From the NCBI RefSeq assembly GCF_022921115.1, contig NZ_CP095075.1:992001-1056000 (forward strand): DNA of 64,000 nucleotides. Reading direction: 5' to 3'. The notes below the pieces were generated by a model. That model searched no databases and was not told where the DNA came from. It saw only the letters and a list, made by a program, of their open reading frames with translations. Every line of letters starts with the position of its first letter. The first letter of the stretch is position 1. Source of the DNA: Halobacillus amylolyticus. Lineage in GTDB: Bacteria; Bacillota; Bacilli; Bacillales; Halobacillaceae. The position numbers were made by a program, and so were the translations under genes. This document shows positions 56,621 to 64,000 of this stretch, piece after piece.

Positions 56621-57577
56621 TTATTTAGACCAAGCTGTCCGGATAGTATCCGCCTCTGTTATGATTCGATTCATTAATTCCGCTACTGATGGGACGTCTT
56701 TAATACGAGCCGTGACTTGACCAGCCCAGGCAAAGCCATTCCCTTCCCCATTATGAATAAACCGCTTATTCGCTTCTCCACTAATATAGGATTTTAACAC
56801 GTCATATCCAGGCTGGTCCTTTTCTAACTCAAGAATCTGATCTGTCCATGAATTTTTCAATGCACGCGCAGGTGCTCCAAGAGAGCGTTTAATGACTACC
56901 GTTGAATTTTCATCGGATTCAATTAAAGTCCGTTTATACACGTCATTGGCATGTACACACTCTTTTGTTGCAATAAAACGGGTGCCCATTTCAATTCCCT
57001 CAGCACCTAAGGCTAGAGCAGCCATTAACCCTTTCCCATCACCAATTCCCCCTGAAGCAATGACAGGGATCGATACTGATTCAGCGACTTGAGGGGTCAA
57101 GATTAATGTACTCGTATCCGCTCTGCCCAAATGACCGCCACCCTCGTGGCCCACCACCATCACAGCATCTGCACCAAGCTCCTCAGCCTTTTCTGCCTGT
57201 CTCTTTGCCGCTACTAATACTAATATTTTAATCGGTTTGTTCTTCACCATATCAATGACAGGTTTAGGATTTCCACCTGTAATTGATATAACCGGCACCT
57301 CCTCATCGATTGCTACCTGAACCATTTCTTCAAAAGGTCTTCCATGCTGACCGATAGCAAAATTGACCCCAAATGATTGGTTCGTCATGGTTCTAAGTTT
57401 ATGTATTTCTTCACGAAGTTCTGGTGCATTCTCCATACTCATCGCTGTAATTTGCCCAAGTCCTCCCGCATTTGAAACAGCTGCAGCTAATTCAGCGTAA
57501 GCTAAATGCGCAAGGCCTCCTTGAATAATAGGGTAGGTAATCTTCAACGTTTCCGTTACACGATTTTTCCATTCCAT
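56621..57577 (-). CDS. Nitronate monooxygenase / FabK-like flavoprotein
   Basis: About 318 aa FMN-dependent TIM barrel. It has PIIQGGLAHLAYAELAAAVSNAG at the start, GHEGGGHLG (flavin loop with active His) and PVIASGGIGDG. The family spans nitronate monooxygenases and enoyl-ACP reductase II (FabK); motif order alone does not decide. AAGGAGG lies before adjacent ATGs at 57580 and 57577. It is divergent from the repeat array and speA. Confidence 0.8.
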   Translation of the reverse strand: MEWKNRVTETLKITYPIIQGGLAHLAYAELAAAVSNAGGLGQITAMSMENAPELREEIHKLRTMTNQSFGVNFAIGQHGRPFEEMVQVAIDEEVPVISITGGNPKPVIDMVKNKPIKILVLVAAKRQAEKAEELGADAVMVVGHEGGGHLGRADTSTLILTPQVAESVSIPVIASGGIGDGKGLMAALALGAEGIEMGTRFIATKECVHANDVYKRTLIESDENSTVVIKRSLGAPARALKNSWTDQILELEKDQPGYDVLKSYISGEANKRFIHNGEGNGFAWAGQVTARIKDVPSVAELMNRIITEADTIRTAWSK

Positions 57578-57642
57578 CATACATCCCTCCTTCTCTAATA
57601 CTACCATGTAACAAAACAGTCTTACTAGCCACCTGCCTCTGA

Positions 57643-57804
57643 TTTATCGACGCTCAGACTGATTTTATCAGCGCTCAGCCTAACTTTATCGGCGCTCAGT
57701 CTAACTTTACCGGCGCTCAGTCTAACTTTACCGGCGCTCAGTCTAACTTTACCGGCGCTCAGTCTAACTTTACCGGCGCTCAGTCTAACTTTACCGGCGC
57801 TCAG
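57643..57804. repeat. Tandem array of eight 21-bp repeats
   Basis: TTTAYCGGCGCTCAG starts at 57643, 57664, 57685, 57706, 57727, 57748, 57769 and 57790, every 21 bases exactly. The five right-hand copies share TTTACCGGCGCTCAG; copies 1-2 are diverged, copy 3 differs by one base. Spacers are CTAAC-type and also repeated, so this is a simple tandem array, not a CRISPR. It lies between the divergent NMO-like gene and speA. Confidence 0.92.
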
Positions 57805-57840
57805 TAAAAAAGTTCCGCGCCAGCGCGTCCTTTTTTACTG
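57802..57840. terminator. Hairpin at the end of the 21-bp array
   Basis: CAGTAAAAAAG / CTTTTTTACTG stem (57802-57812, 57830-57840) with an inner CGCGCCAGCGCG. The last array copy forms the first base pairs. It looks like a terminator or a structured boundary of the repeat. Confidence 0.55.
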
Positions 57841-57917
57841 AATAATAAGGCTAGCCACAAATGCTATCCTTTGCTATAATTCATTTGCTCTCACGCTTAA
57901 TGAAGAGGTGGTCAATT

Positions 57918-59387
57918 ATGAATCAAAACCAAACCCCCTTGTACACAGGGGTAAAAGAGCACACTGAAAAAAATCCAACACAATTCCATATTCCCGGACA
58001 TAAAAAAGGAAAAGGAATGGACAGAGAATTCGCTGAATTTATCGGTGAAAATGCGCTATCCATCGATTTAATAAATATTGAACCTTTAGATGACTTACAT
58101 CACCCCCATGGAATGATCAAGCAAGCGCAGGACTTGGCTGCAGAAGCCTTCGGTGCGGATTATACTTTTTTCTCTGTACAAGGTACTTCCGGAGCAATTA
58201 TGACTATGGTTATGAGTGTCTGCCAGCCTGGCGATAAAATTATTGTACCTAGAAATGTGCATAAGTCTGTTACATCGGCGATTATTTTTTCAGGGGCAAC
58301 CCCAATCTTCATTCACCCTGAGCTTGATGATCGATTAGGTATCTCTCACGGTATTACACCTGAGGCTGTTCAAAAAGCTTGTCAGGCTCACCCTGATGCC
58401 AAAGCATTACTCGTTATTAACCCAACCTACTTTGGCATATCAGCGGATCTTAAGCAAATTGTAAACATTGCCCACTCATTTACTATACCGGTACTCGTTG
58501 ATGAAGCTCACGGTGTGCACATTCATTTCCATGAACGACTCCCGGCTTCTGCTATGCAAGCTGGTGCCGATTTAGCAGCAACGAGTGTCCATAAGTTAGG
58601 TGGAGCACTCACGCAAAGTTCGGTTTTAAATTTAAAAGAAGGTCTTGTGTCACACGAACGGGTTCAAGCTATTCTTTCGATGTTGACGACAACCTCTACC
58701 TCTTATCTTTTACTTGCCTCCTTGGATACAGCAAGAAGGCAGTTAGCAGTTAAAGGGAGAGATCTACTTGAACAGTCTTTAATATTGGCGGATTACGCTA
58801 GAAGTGAGATAAACAAATTAGCACCACTCTATTGCCCAGGAAATGAGTTACTAGGAAGTGATGCCACGTTTGATTATGATCCAACCAAGCTGATCGTTTC
58901 AGTGAAGAACCTCGGATTGTCCGGGTATGATGTGGAAGTATGGCTTAGAGAAAGATATAAAATTGAAGTTGAATTATCAGATTTATACAATATCCTGTGC
59001 ATCATTACTCCTGGAGACCGGGAGCAAGATGTACAACTCCTTTTAGAAGCGTTACAAGAACTTGTTTTAGAAAATAAGCCTTCTCTTATGCAAAAACAAA
59101 TCACGGTTCAAGTGCCTGATATTCCTTCACTTGCACTTTCTCCGCGTGATGCCTTTTATGCAGCAACAGAAGTTGTTCCATTTAATGAATCAGTTGGAAG
59201 GATTAGTGCGGAATTCATCATGGTTTATCCTCCAGGCATTCCAATCTTTATTCCTGGTGAAATTATAACAGTTGAAAACATTAATTATATTCGTGAAAAT
59301 ATTGAGGCTGGTCTACCTGTCCAAGGCCCAGAGGATGATTCCTTAAAAACTCTACATGTCATAAAAGAACATCGTGCATTTAAATAG
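57918..59387 (+). CDS. speA: Arginine decarboxylase SpeA
   Basis: PLP enzyme making agmatine from arginine for polyamine synthesis. 489 aa fold-type I decarboxylase (Orn/Lys/Arg family). FHIPGHKKGKG is at the N-terminus, then VDEAHGVHIHF with PLP-binding Asp/His and the Schiff-base Lys in ATSVHKLGG. The ATG at 57918 has AGAGGTGG upstream; earlier codons are not family-like. It is next to SR1, as in B. subtilis. Lysine specificity cannot be excluded. Confidence 0.92.
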   Translation: MNQNQTPLYTGVKEHTEKNPTQFHIPGHKKGKGMDREFAEFIGENALSIDLINIEPLDDLHHPHGMIKQAQDLAAEAFGADYTFFSVQGTSGAIMTMVMSVCQPGDKIIVPRNVHKSVTSAIIFSGATPIFIHPELDDRLGISHGITPEAVQKACQAHPDAKALLVINPTYFGISADLKQIVNIAHSFTIPVLVDEAHGVHIHFHERLPASAMQAGADLAATSVHKLGGALTQSSVLNLKEGLVSHERVQAILSMLTTTSTSYLLLASLDTARRQLAVKGRDLLEQSLILADYARSEINKLAPLYCPGNELLGSDATFDYDPTKLIVSVKNLGLSGYDVEVWLRERYKIEVELSDLYNILCIITPGDREQDVQLLLEALQELVLENKPSLMQKQITVQVPDIPSLALSPRDAFYAATEVVPFNESVGRISAEFIMVYPPGIPIFIPGEIITVENINYIRENIEAGLPVQGPEDDSLKTLHVIKEHRAFK

Positions 59388-59454
59388 GTTCTGGAGATAA
59401 GACGAGGCATCCAATGCTATCGCTCACACCTAACGCCCTCATTAGCCGTTTAAC

Positions 59455-59496
59455 ATAAAAAATCCACTGTCCTTAAGTGAACAGTGGATTTTTTAT
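59455..59496. terminator. Terminator of SR1 and speA
   Basis: AAAAAATCCACTGT / ACAGTGGATTTTTT perfect stem; T-runs on both strands serve convergent speA and SR1. Confidence 0.9.
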
Positions 59497-59653
59497 ATCT
59501 TTATTTTTTCTTTGACTTATTGCAAGATGGACATTTGCTGTAAAGGGTTGATACTTTTTCATTTTCAAAGTGTTCGATAACCTTTTGACAGTTTTGACAT
59601 ACTATTGTACCCATGTTGTACACCCCACCTTTATTTGTAATCGGTTTCAATGT
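59456..59653 (-). ncRNA. Dual-function small RNA SR1
   Basis: From a predicted start near 59653 to the terminator end this transcript is about 197 nt; B. subtilis SR1 is 205 nt. SR1 base-pairs with ahrC mRNA, and also encodes the small peptide SR1P that binds GapA. Here it has the same neighbours (speA and the pdh region), a matching peptide and CcpN-like boxes upstream. Regulatory pairing with ahrC cannot be tested in this window. Confidence 0.75.
59501..59614 (-). CDS. sr1P: SR1P small peptide
   Basis: 37 aa. It begins MGTIVCQNCQ, very close to B. subtilis SR1P (39 aa, MGTIVCQDCN), followed by the conserved EHFENEKVSTLY-type segment. Two CxxC pairs (C6/C9 and C28/C31) suggest metal binding. 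GGTGGGG is upstream. In B. subtilis SR1P binds the glycolytic dehydrogenase GapA and promotes its link with RNase J1. The lysine-rich tail differs from B. subtilis. Confidence 0.85.
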   Translation of the reverse strand: MGTIVCQNCQKVIEHFENEKVSTLYSKCPSCNKSKKK

Positions 59654-59659
59654 ACTTTC

Positions 59660-59725
59660 ATTTTAATATGTCACATTAAATAAATCAACCCCAAAAGTAT
59701 AACTCTTTAAAAAATGTGACATACT
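59660..59725 (-). promoter_or_regulatory. SR1 promoter with two CcpN-like operators
   Basis: Minus-strand TTGATT (59688-59683), 17-base spacer, TAAAAT (59665-59660). Two sites match the CcpN consensus TRTGHYATAYW as I recall it: TGTGACATATT (59675-59665 on minus) overlapping the spacer and -10, and TGTGACATACT (59715-59725 on plus) upstream of the -35. They form an 11-bp inverted repeat. CcpN represses SR1 in sugar-rich medium in B. subtilis. Confidence 0.75.
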
Positions 59726-59761
59726 AAATGGCCTTCTTTTAATTTTACGGGTTTATAACTA

Positions 59762-59796
59762 AAAAAAGAACCGAAAACCTCGGTGGTTTTCGATTC
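59762..59796 (-). terminator. Terminator after the deacetylase gene
   Basis: CGAAAACC / GGTTTTCG stem with T-run on the minus strand. Confidence 0.85.
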
Positions 59797-59807
59797 AACT
59801 GAATTTA

Positions 59808-60665
59808 TTATGGAGTTTTGATTAACGATGGATCTAATAATTCAAATCCTTTATCTCTTATTCCTTTGACTATAGCGGGGATAGCTTGTGCTGTCCACTC
59901 GCGATCATGCATAAGCAAATTGGCTCCAGGCGCTAAAAGCTCGGTATTTACCATAATGTCAGCAAGCGCCCCAGCATTTTGATATTCAGCATTCCAGTCA
60001 TATCCGTACGTCCAGTTCATGACTAGCATACCTTCCTCTTCTGCAAGTCGCATAGAGAAATCCGTGTTTTGACCAAACGGAGCTCTAAAGAACTTTGGAC
60101 GCTCTCCAATAATTTCTTCTATCTTATCATTCAGGCCAACGATTTCCTCTCTCTGCTGCTCTTTTGAAATATCCCTCAATGAGGCATGTGTAGCTGTATG
60201 GTTGCCTATAGGGAAACCGAGCTCATGAATTTGCTTCAATACTTCTTGCTCTTCTGGACTACTTATAAAATGACCATTCACAAAAAATATTGCAGGAGCA
60301 TCCAGCTCTTTAAGCTTCTTAGCTATATCTAATGCGTGTTCATCTGGAGCGTCATCAAAAGTTAGTAATGCAACTTGTTCATTAGCATCGTTAATAGGTT
60401 TAAATGACCATACATCCGTTAGCTCGTATTCTGGTTCTAAGGCACTTGCTACTACTGTTTCATCCTTTTCTTCCTTTGTATCCTCTTGCTTATCAGCTTC
60501 ATTCGATTCTGCCTCATTATTCTTCTCTTTCTCAATCTGCTCAGCTGATGATTGCTCGTCCATTGCTTGCTCTGGCTGTTCCGGTTCCTTTTCCACTGCA
60601 GCCTGCTCCCCTGCACAAGCTGTGAGCAATAAAACTAACAATAGCATACCGGTCATTTTTTTCAT
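59808..60665 (-). CDS. Polysaccharide deacetylase lipoprotein
   Basis: 285 aa. Signal ending in the lipobox LLTAC, an acidic Glu/Gln-rich linker (about 20-75), then a NodB-type deacetylase domain. The metal motif is TFDDAPDEH (Asp-Asp) with GNHTATHASL (His-x-x-x-His), and RAPFGQN. Probably acts on peptidoglycan or another surface glycan. The ATG at 60665 has AAGGA upstream. The substrate is unknown. Confidence 0.88.
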   Translation of the reverse strand: MKKMTGMLLLVLLLTACAGEQAAVEKEPEQPEQAMDEQSSAEQIEKEKNNEAESNEADKQEDTKEEKDETVVASALEPEYELTDVWSFKPINDANEQVALLTFDDAPDEHALDIAKKLKELDAPAIFFVNGHFISSPEEQEVLKQIHELGFPIGNHTATHASLRDISKEQQREEIVGLNDKIEEIIGERPKFFRAPFGQNTDFSMRLAEEEGMLVMNWTYGYDWNAEYQNAGALADIMVNTELLAPGANLLMHDREWTAQAIPAIVKGIRDKGFELLDPSLIKTP

Positions 60666-60803
60666 GTTCCTTCCCCTGTTATGTAATTCCACATCCTCTA
60701 TTATAGTATAATGTTTTCCATTATTACTATCGTTTTGACAAAATTTAAGTTATAATTAGAAATTGTTGTTTAGTAACCACTTGAACTCATTTAGGTGATA
60801 AAC

Positions 60804-61801
60804 GTGCTTAACTCTTTAAAAGGTTTTTATTTATTCGGTGGGCGTACAATTAAAATAGGTATTTCCGTGTTTCTAACCGCACTTTTCTGTGGTTTTTTTA
60901 ATTTTCCTATCATTTTTGCAGTCATTACAGCGATTGTTACTATCGGGCACACAGCTGCTGATTCGATAAAAAAAGCAATGATCCGCTTTCCTGCTTCAGC
61001 CATTGGAGCGTCATCAGTGACAGGCTTCTATGCTCTTGTTGATAAAGGGCATTAACATATGCTTTAGCCGCTATGGTCACCATGCTGTTTAAACTTGATG
61101 ATAGAATTTTAGTTGCGACAATAACAGCAACTGCCATGATTCCCGACTTTCAAGATGATTATTTTGTTTCGTTTATCACAAGATTGGGTACTACATCTAT
61201 TGGTATCGTCATTTCAACTTTTGTTAATTTTTCTTATTGCCGCCTAATTATTCTCCGTGTATTTACAAATGCATTAACGAACTGTTCGTCCATGCCTCAC
61301 AATTGATCATTCGCATAATATCGGATGGTAAAGGAGAATCTAACGGAAAGAAGAATACCAGGATTTCGGGGCCTATCGCGAATTGACTGTACGCCTAGAA
61401 AGAACCTTTCAACTGTCGCAGTTTCAAAGGGGAGAATGGAAGTTTTACACGATACAATTGAGCAAATGCAGGCTTTTCAATTGGCCAAAAAAACTTCGCG
61501 CCCTGCAGCAAATCACCTATCACATAGGTAATCTACAGTATGTACGTATCGCACCAAATGATTTTAGTGCGGAGGATAAGCAGTTACTTAACAAGCTCGT
61601 GCAATCCTTTGCGAGAGCATTAGAGGTCCTGCACACGGAATTGACAAAGTACACCTACAAAAAGTTGAAAAGTTCGATTACCTATTTTGGAGGTGGAAGG
61701 AGTTGCATGTAGTACATTCCAATTATTATAAACATCAGCTGCCTCCACAAACGATTCTTATGTACGAGCTGCTCTGTTTTCATGAGGTCCTGGGGAATTA
61801 A
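60804..61801 (+). pseudogene. Aromatic acid exporter family gene (DUF939/FUSC), frameshifted
   Basis: The protein is spread over several frames. Membrane half: FYLFGGRTIKIGISVF, ALTYALAAMVTMLF, ISTFVNFFLLPPNYS. Cytoplasmic half: YRELTVRLERTFQLSQFQR, ITYHIGNLQYVRI and YYKHQLPPQTILMYELL. About six indels are needed, near 61047, 61230, 61370, 61440, 61490 and 61665, several in homopolymers. The number and some non-homopolymer breaks make a real decaying gene plausible, but sequencing error contributes. Substrate unknown. Confidence 0.75.
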
Positions 61802-61890
61802 AATCTCCGCCGCACATATGAAAACCGTACTGCAATACTATAGCGAGTAGATCTACTGTAAGATATAAAAAAGAAGAAAGGATGATAATT

Positions 61891-63426
61891 GTGAAACAGG
61901 TATCAAAAGTGTTTTACATTTCATTAGTTGCAGCTGTATTATTTATCATTTGGGGAGTAATCCCTGAAGATATACTAGGTACAGCAAGTTTATCTAATGT
62001 GACAACAACTGTTCAAGGATTTATAACAGAAAAGTTTGGATGGTTTTACTTACTGTCAGCTACTGGCTTTTTAATTTTTGCTATTTATTTAATTTTTTCT
62101 AAGTATGGAAAACTTAAATTAGGAAAGCCAGATGATGAGCCAGAATATCCTTATATCACTTGGTTCGCCATGTTGTTTAGTGCAGGTATGGGAATCGGGC
62201 TTGTATTTTGGGGTGCGGCTGAGCCACTATCTCACTTTCACAATACACCTACCATCGGCCAGGAACCAATGTCTCAAGGTGCTGCAAGAGAAGCCATGAA
62301 ATATAGCTTCTTCCATTGGGGTTTACACCCATGGGGAATATACGCTGTACTAGCCTTAGCGCTTGCTTATTTCAAATTTAGAAAAGGAGCCCCTGGTGTT
62401 ATTAGTGCCGCTCTTATCCCACTATTAGGTGAAAAGCGAATTAAAGGCGGATTAGGTACTCTTATCGACTTTATTGCTGTATTTGCCACTATTTTTGGTG
62501 TAGCCACTTCTCTTGGCTTAGGTGCCTTGCAGATTTCGAGCGGGCTTTCCTACTCTATAGATGGACTGGAAGATACCTTCGGATTACAATTAATCATTAT
62601 TGCAATTGTTACTGTTTTGTTTATGACATCTGCCATGACAGGGCTGAATAAAGGAATTAAATATTTAAGTAATGCTAACATTGTGCTGGCTTTACTGCTC
62701 ATGCTTATGGTTTTATTCTTAGGTCCTACAGGCTTCATTATGGATTACTTTACTACGACGTTTGGTTCGTACGTACGCGATCTGCCATATATGAGTTTCA
62801 GACTGAATCCATTTGCCGATGAAGAGTACACATGGATTAAAGATTGGACGATTTTCTATTGGGCTTGGTGGATTTCCTGGGCACCGTTTGTAGGAACATT
62901 TATTGCGCGTGTATCCAAGGGACGTACCATTCGAGAATTTATTTTAGGTGTTTTGTTAGTACCAACGGTTTTCGGCGCATTATGGTTCTCAGTATTTGGC
63001 GGAACAGCCATTTCACTAGAATTCTTTAACGGTGTAGACATATTCTCAGATGTATCAAACCTTGGTACAGAAGTTGCGCTCTTCTCCATGCTTGAGCATG
63101 TTCCACTTGGTGGTATCATGACTGTTGTTGCCCTGCTGTTGATTAGTACATTCTTTATTACATCTGCTGACTCTGCCACCTTTGTATTAGGCATGCAGAC
63201 GACACACGGAAGTCTTAACCCGAAAAACCAAGTTAAGTTTGTATGGGGGATTATTCAGGCAAGTGCAGCAGCTGTATTACTTTGGACAGGTGGACTGACG
63301 GCGTTGCAAACAGCAGCCATTATCGCCGCTTTCCCATTCACCATTATCATGATTCTGATGTGTTTCTCCCTATTTAAAGAATTTAAAGCCGAAGCAAAAG
63401 TAGTTGATCTTAAAAAGAAAAAATAA
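61891..63426 (+). CDS. opuD: BCCT-family glycine betaine/choline transporter
   Basis: Secondary, sodium-coupled osmoprotectant importer. 511 aa, 12 predicted helices. The BCCT landmarks are AGMGIGLVFWGAAEPLSHF, YAVLALALAYFKF, FYWAWWISWAPFVGTFIARVSKG and FFITSADSATFVLGM. Uptake of compatible solutes fits salt adaptation. GTG at 61891 has AAAGG 9 bases upstream; an ATG 9 bases earlier overlaps the ribosome site. OpuD-like naming is by family, not specificity. Confidence 0.9.
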   Translation: MKQVSKVFYISLVAAVLFIIWGVIPEDILGTASLSNVTTTVQGFITEKFGWFYLLSATGFLIFAIYLIFSKYGKLKLGKPDDEPEYPYITWFAMLFSAGMGIGLVFWGAAEPLSHFHNTPTIGQEPMSQGAAREAMKYSFFHWGLHPWGIYAVLALALAYFKFRKGAPGVISAALIPLLGEKRIKGGLGTLIDFIAVFATIFGVATSLGLGALQISSGLSYSIDGLEDTFGLQLIIIAIVTVLFMTSAMTGLNKGIKYLSNANIVLALLLMLMVLFLGPTGFIMDYFTTTFGSYVRDLPYMSFRLNPFADEEYTWIKDWTIFYWAWWISWAPFVGTFIARVSKGRTIREFILGVLLVPTVFGALWFSVFGGTAISLEFFNGVDIFSDVSNLGTEVALFSMLEHVPLGGIMTVVALLLISTFFITSADSATFVLGMQTTHGSLNPKNQVKFVWGIIQASAAAVLLWTGGLTALQTAAIIAAFPFTIIMILMCFSLFKEFKAEAKVVDLKKKK

Positions 63427-63433
63427 GCAAACA

Positions 63434-63473
63434 AAAAGGGCGCCTTTCAATAAAGGTGCCCTTTTGTTTTTAA
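63434..63473 (+). terminator. Terminator after the BCCT transporter
   Basis: AAAGGGCGCCTTT / AAAGGTGCCCTTT stem (one mismatch) with T-run on plus strand. Confidence 0.85.
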
Positions 63474-63545
63474 TTAAATATTTTGGCTGGGCGGCATATC
63501 CTTAGACGCTATGTAGAAGTTAATCTCACCTCTATGACAATAATA

Positions 63546-63590
63546 AAAGCTCCTAACTCATTTTAAGAGTTAGGAGCTTTTTAAATTTCA
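63546..63590 (-). terminator. Terminator after pdhD
   Basis: AAAGCTCCTAACTC / GAGTTAGGAGCTTT stem with AT-rich T-runs on both strands; it follows the pdhD stop on the minus strand. Confidence 0.85.
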
Positions 63591-63594
63591 CTTA

Positions 63595-64000
63595 TTATTT
63601 AACGATATGAATAGGTTGTCCCATCGCAACTTCTGCTGCTTCCATCGTAATCTCACCTAATGTTGGATGAGCATGGATGGTTAGAGCCAAGTCTTCAGCT
63701 GTCATGCCTGATTCGATGGCAAGGCCAAGCTCAGCAATCATGTCACTAGCATTCGGCCCAGCGATTTGAGCACCAATAACTAGTCCATCATCTTTACGAG
63801 TGATCAGCTTCAGGAAGCCGTCACTGTCGTTAAGGGATAGCGCACGTCCATTGGCCGCGAATGGGAATTTAGAAGCTTTTACTTCATACCCTGCGTCTTT
63901 CGCTTCCTGCTCTCTATAACCTACAGAAGCTAGTTCTGGCTCTGAGAATACAACTTCAGGGATTCCTAGGTAGTCAATTTCAGATTTCTCACCAGAAATT
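63595..64000 (-). CDS. pdhD: Dihydrolipoamide dehydrogenase, C-terminal part
   Basis: C-terminal 134 codons of the E3 subunit of pyruvate dehydrogenase; the N-terminal part lies beyond the right edge. The interface domain is recognisable from [42 protein letters not shown] and the active-site IHAHPTLGE (His and Glu of the catalytic pair). It ends PIHIVK. Its location upstream of SR1 and speA matches B. subtilis pdhD. Confidence 0.95.
   Translation of the reverse strand, partial: ISGEKSEIDYLGIPEVVFSEPELASVGYREQEAKDAGYEVKASKFPFAANGRALSLNDSDGFLKLITRKDDGLVIGAQIAGPNASDMIAELGLAIESGMTAEDLALTIHAHPTLGEITMEAAEVAMGQPIHIVK

Noticed and set aside
57643..57804. CRISPR array
   Set aside because: The unit is 21 bp with spacers that are themselves repeated; no unique spacers, no leader and no cas genes.

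Overview
The window is a chromosomal core region of a spore-forming, low-to-moderate GC Bacillaceae bacterium. Read from right to left it follows the gene order of Bacillus subtilis from pdhD through SR1, speA, the ykt, yla and ylb genes, ftsW-pycA and the cta genes, the division and cell-wall (dcw) cluster, ftsAZ and spoIIGA-sigE. Three things suggest a moderately halophilic marine or soil relative: the BCCT betaine-type transporter, the base composition and the unusual intergenic repeats. MurE carries the Asp-Asn-Pro-Arg motif of meso-diaminopimelate-adding enzymes. That argues against Halobacillus, whose wall uses ornithine, and suits genera such as Pontibacillus, Thalassobacillus or Virgibacillus. 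The genus is inference.

Layout. 1-1.2 kb: sigE (partial) and spoIIGA with a Spo0A/sigma-A type promoter. 1.6-6.9 kb: ftsZ, ftsA, sbp, ylxX, ylxW, divIB. 7.1-19.6 kb: spoVE, murD, mraY, murF, murE, spoVD, pbpB, ftsL, rsmH, mraZ. 19.7-22.7 kb: bshC, a small membrane protein, panE. 22.9-36.6 kb: the ylb cluster (ylbP, gerR, an enoyl-CoA hydratase, rpmF, ylbN, tmcAL, ylbL, ylbK, ylbJ, coaD, rsmD, ylbG, ylbF, ylbD, ylbC, ylbB, a YugN-like gene). 36.7-39 kb: ytvI, an acetyltransferase, a DUF420 protein. 39-45.1 kb: caa3 oxidase (ctaG, F, E, D, C, B). 45.4-57.6 kb: pycA, ftsW, ylaN, glsA, ylaL, ylaJ, ylaI, ylaH, ylaF, suhB, ykzI, yktB, yktA and a nitronate-monooxygenase-like gene. 57.9-64 kb: speA, an SR1/SR1P locus, a polysaccharide deacetylase, a broken aromatic-acid exporter, a BCCT transporter and the end of pdhD.

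The genes form three functional blocks. The first makes lipid II and builds the septum (mur, mraY, pbpB, spoVD, spoVE, ftsL, divIB, ftsA, ftsZ), leading into sporulation (spoIIGA, sigE, gerR, ylbJ, ytvI). The second is aerobic respiration and anaplerosis (caa3 oxidase, pyruvate carboxylase). The third is translation and cofactor housekeeping (rpmF, tmcAL, rsmD, coaD, bshC, panE).

Compared with B. subtilis, murG, murB, ctaA, typA, ylaK and ylbE are missing from their usual places, while murF sits inside the dcw cluster.

Several essential genes (spoVE, murD, mraY, spoVD, rsmD) are broken only by single missing bases, nearly all in G/C runs. These look like sequencing errors, not pseudogenes. 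I saw no rRNA, tRNA, CRISPR array, prophage or intact insertion sequence, and no clearly new multi-gene system. The most interesting signals are regulatory or repetitive: the SR1 locus with two CcpN-like boxes, a 10-bp-phased MraZ box, a 22-bp-spaced spoIIG promoter with a possible AUU start, two intergenic arrays with about 21-bp period, and a GC-rich palindromic element.
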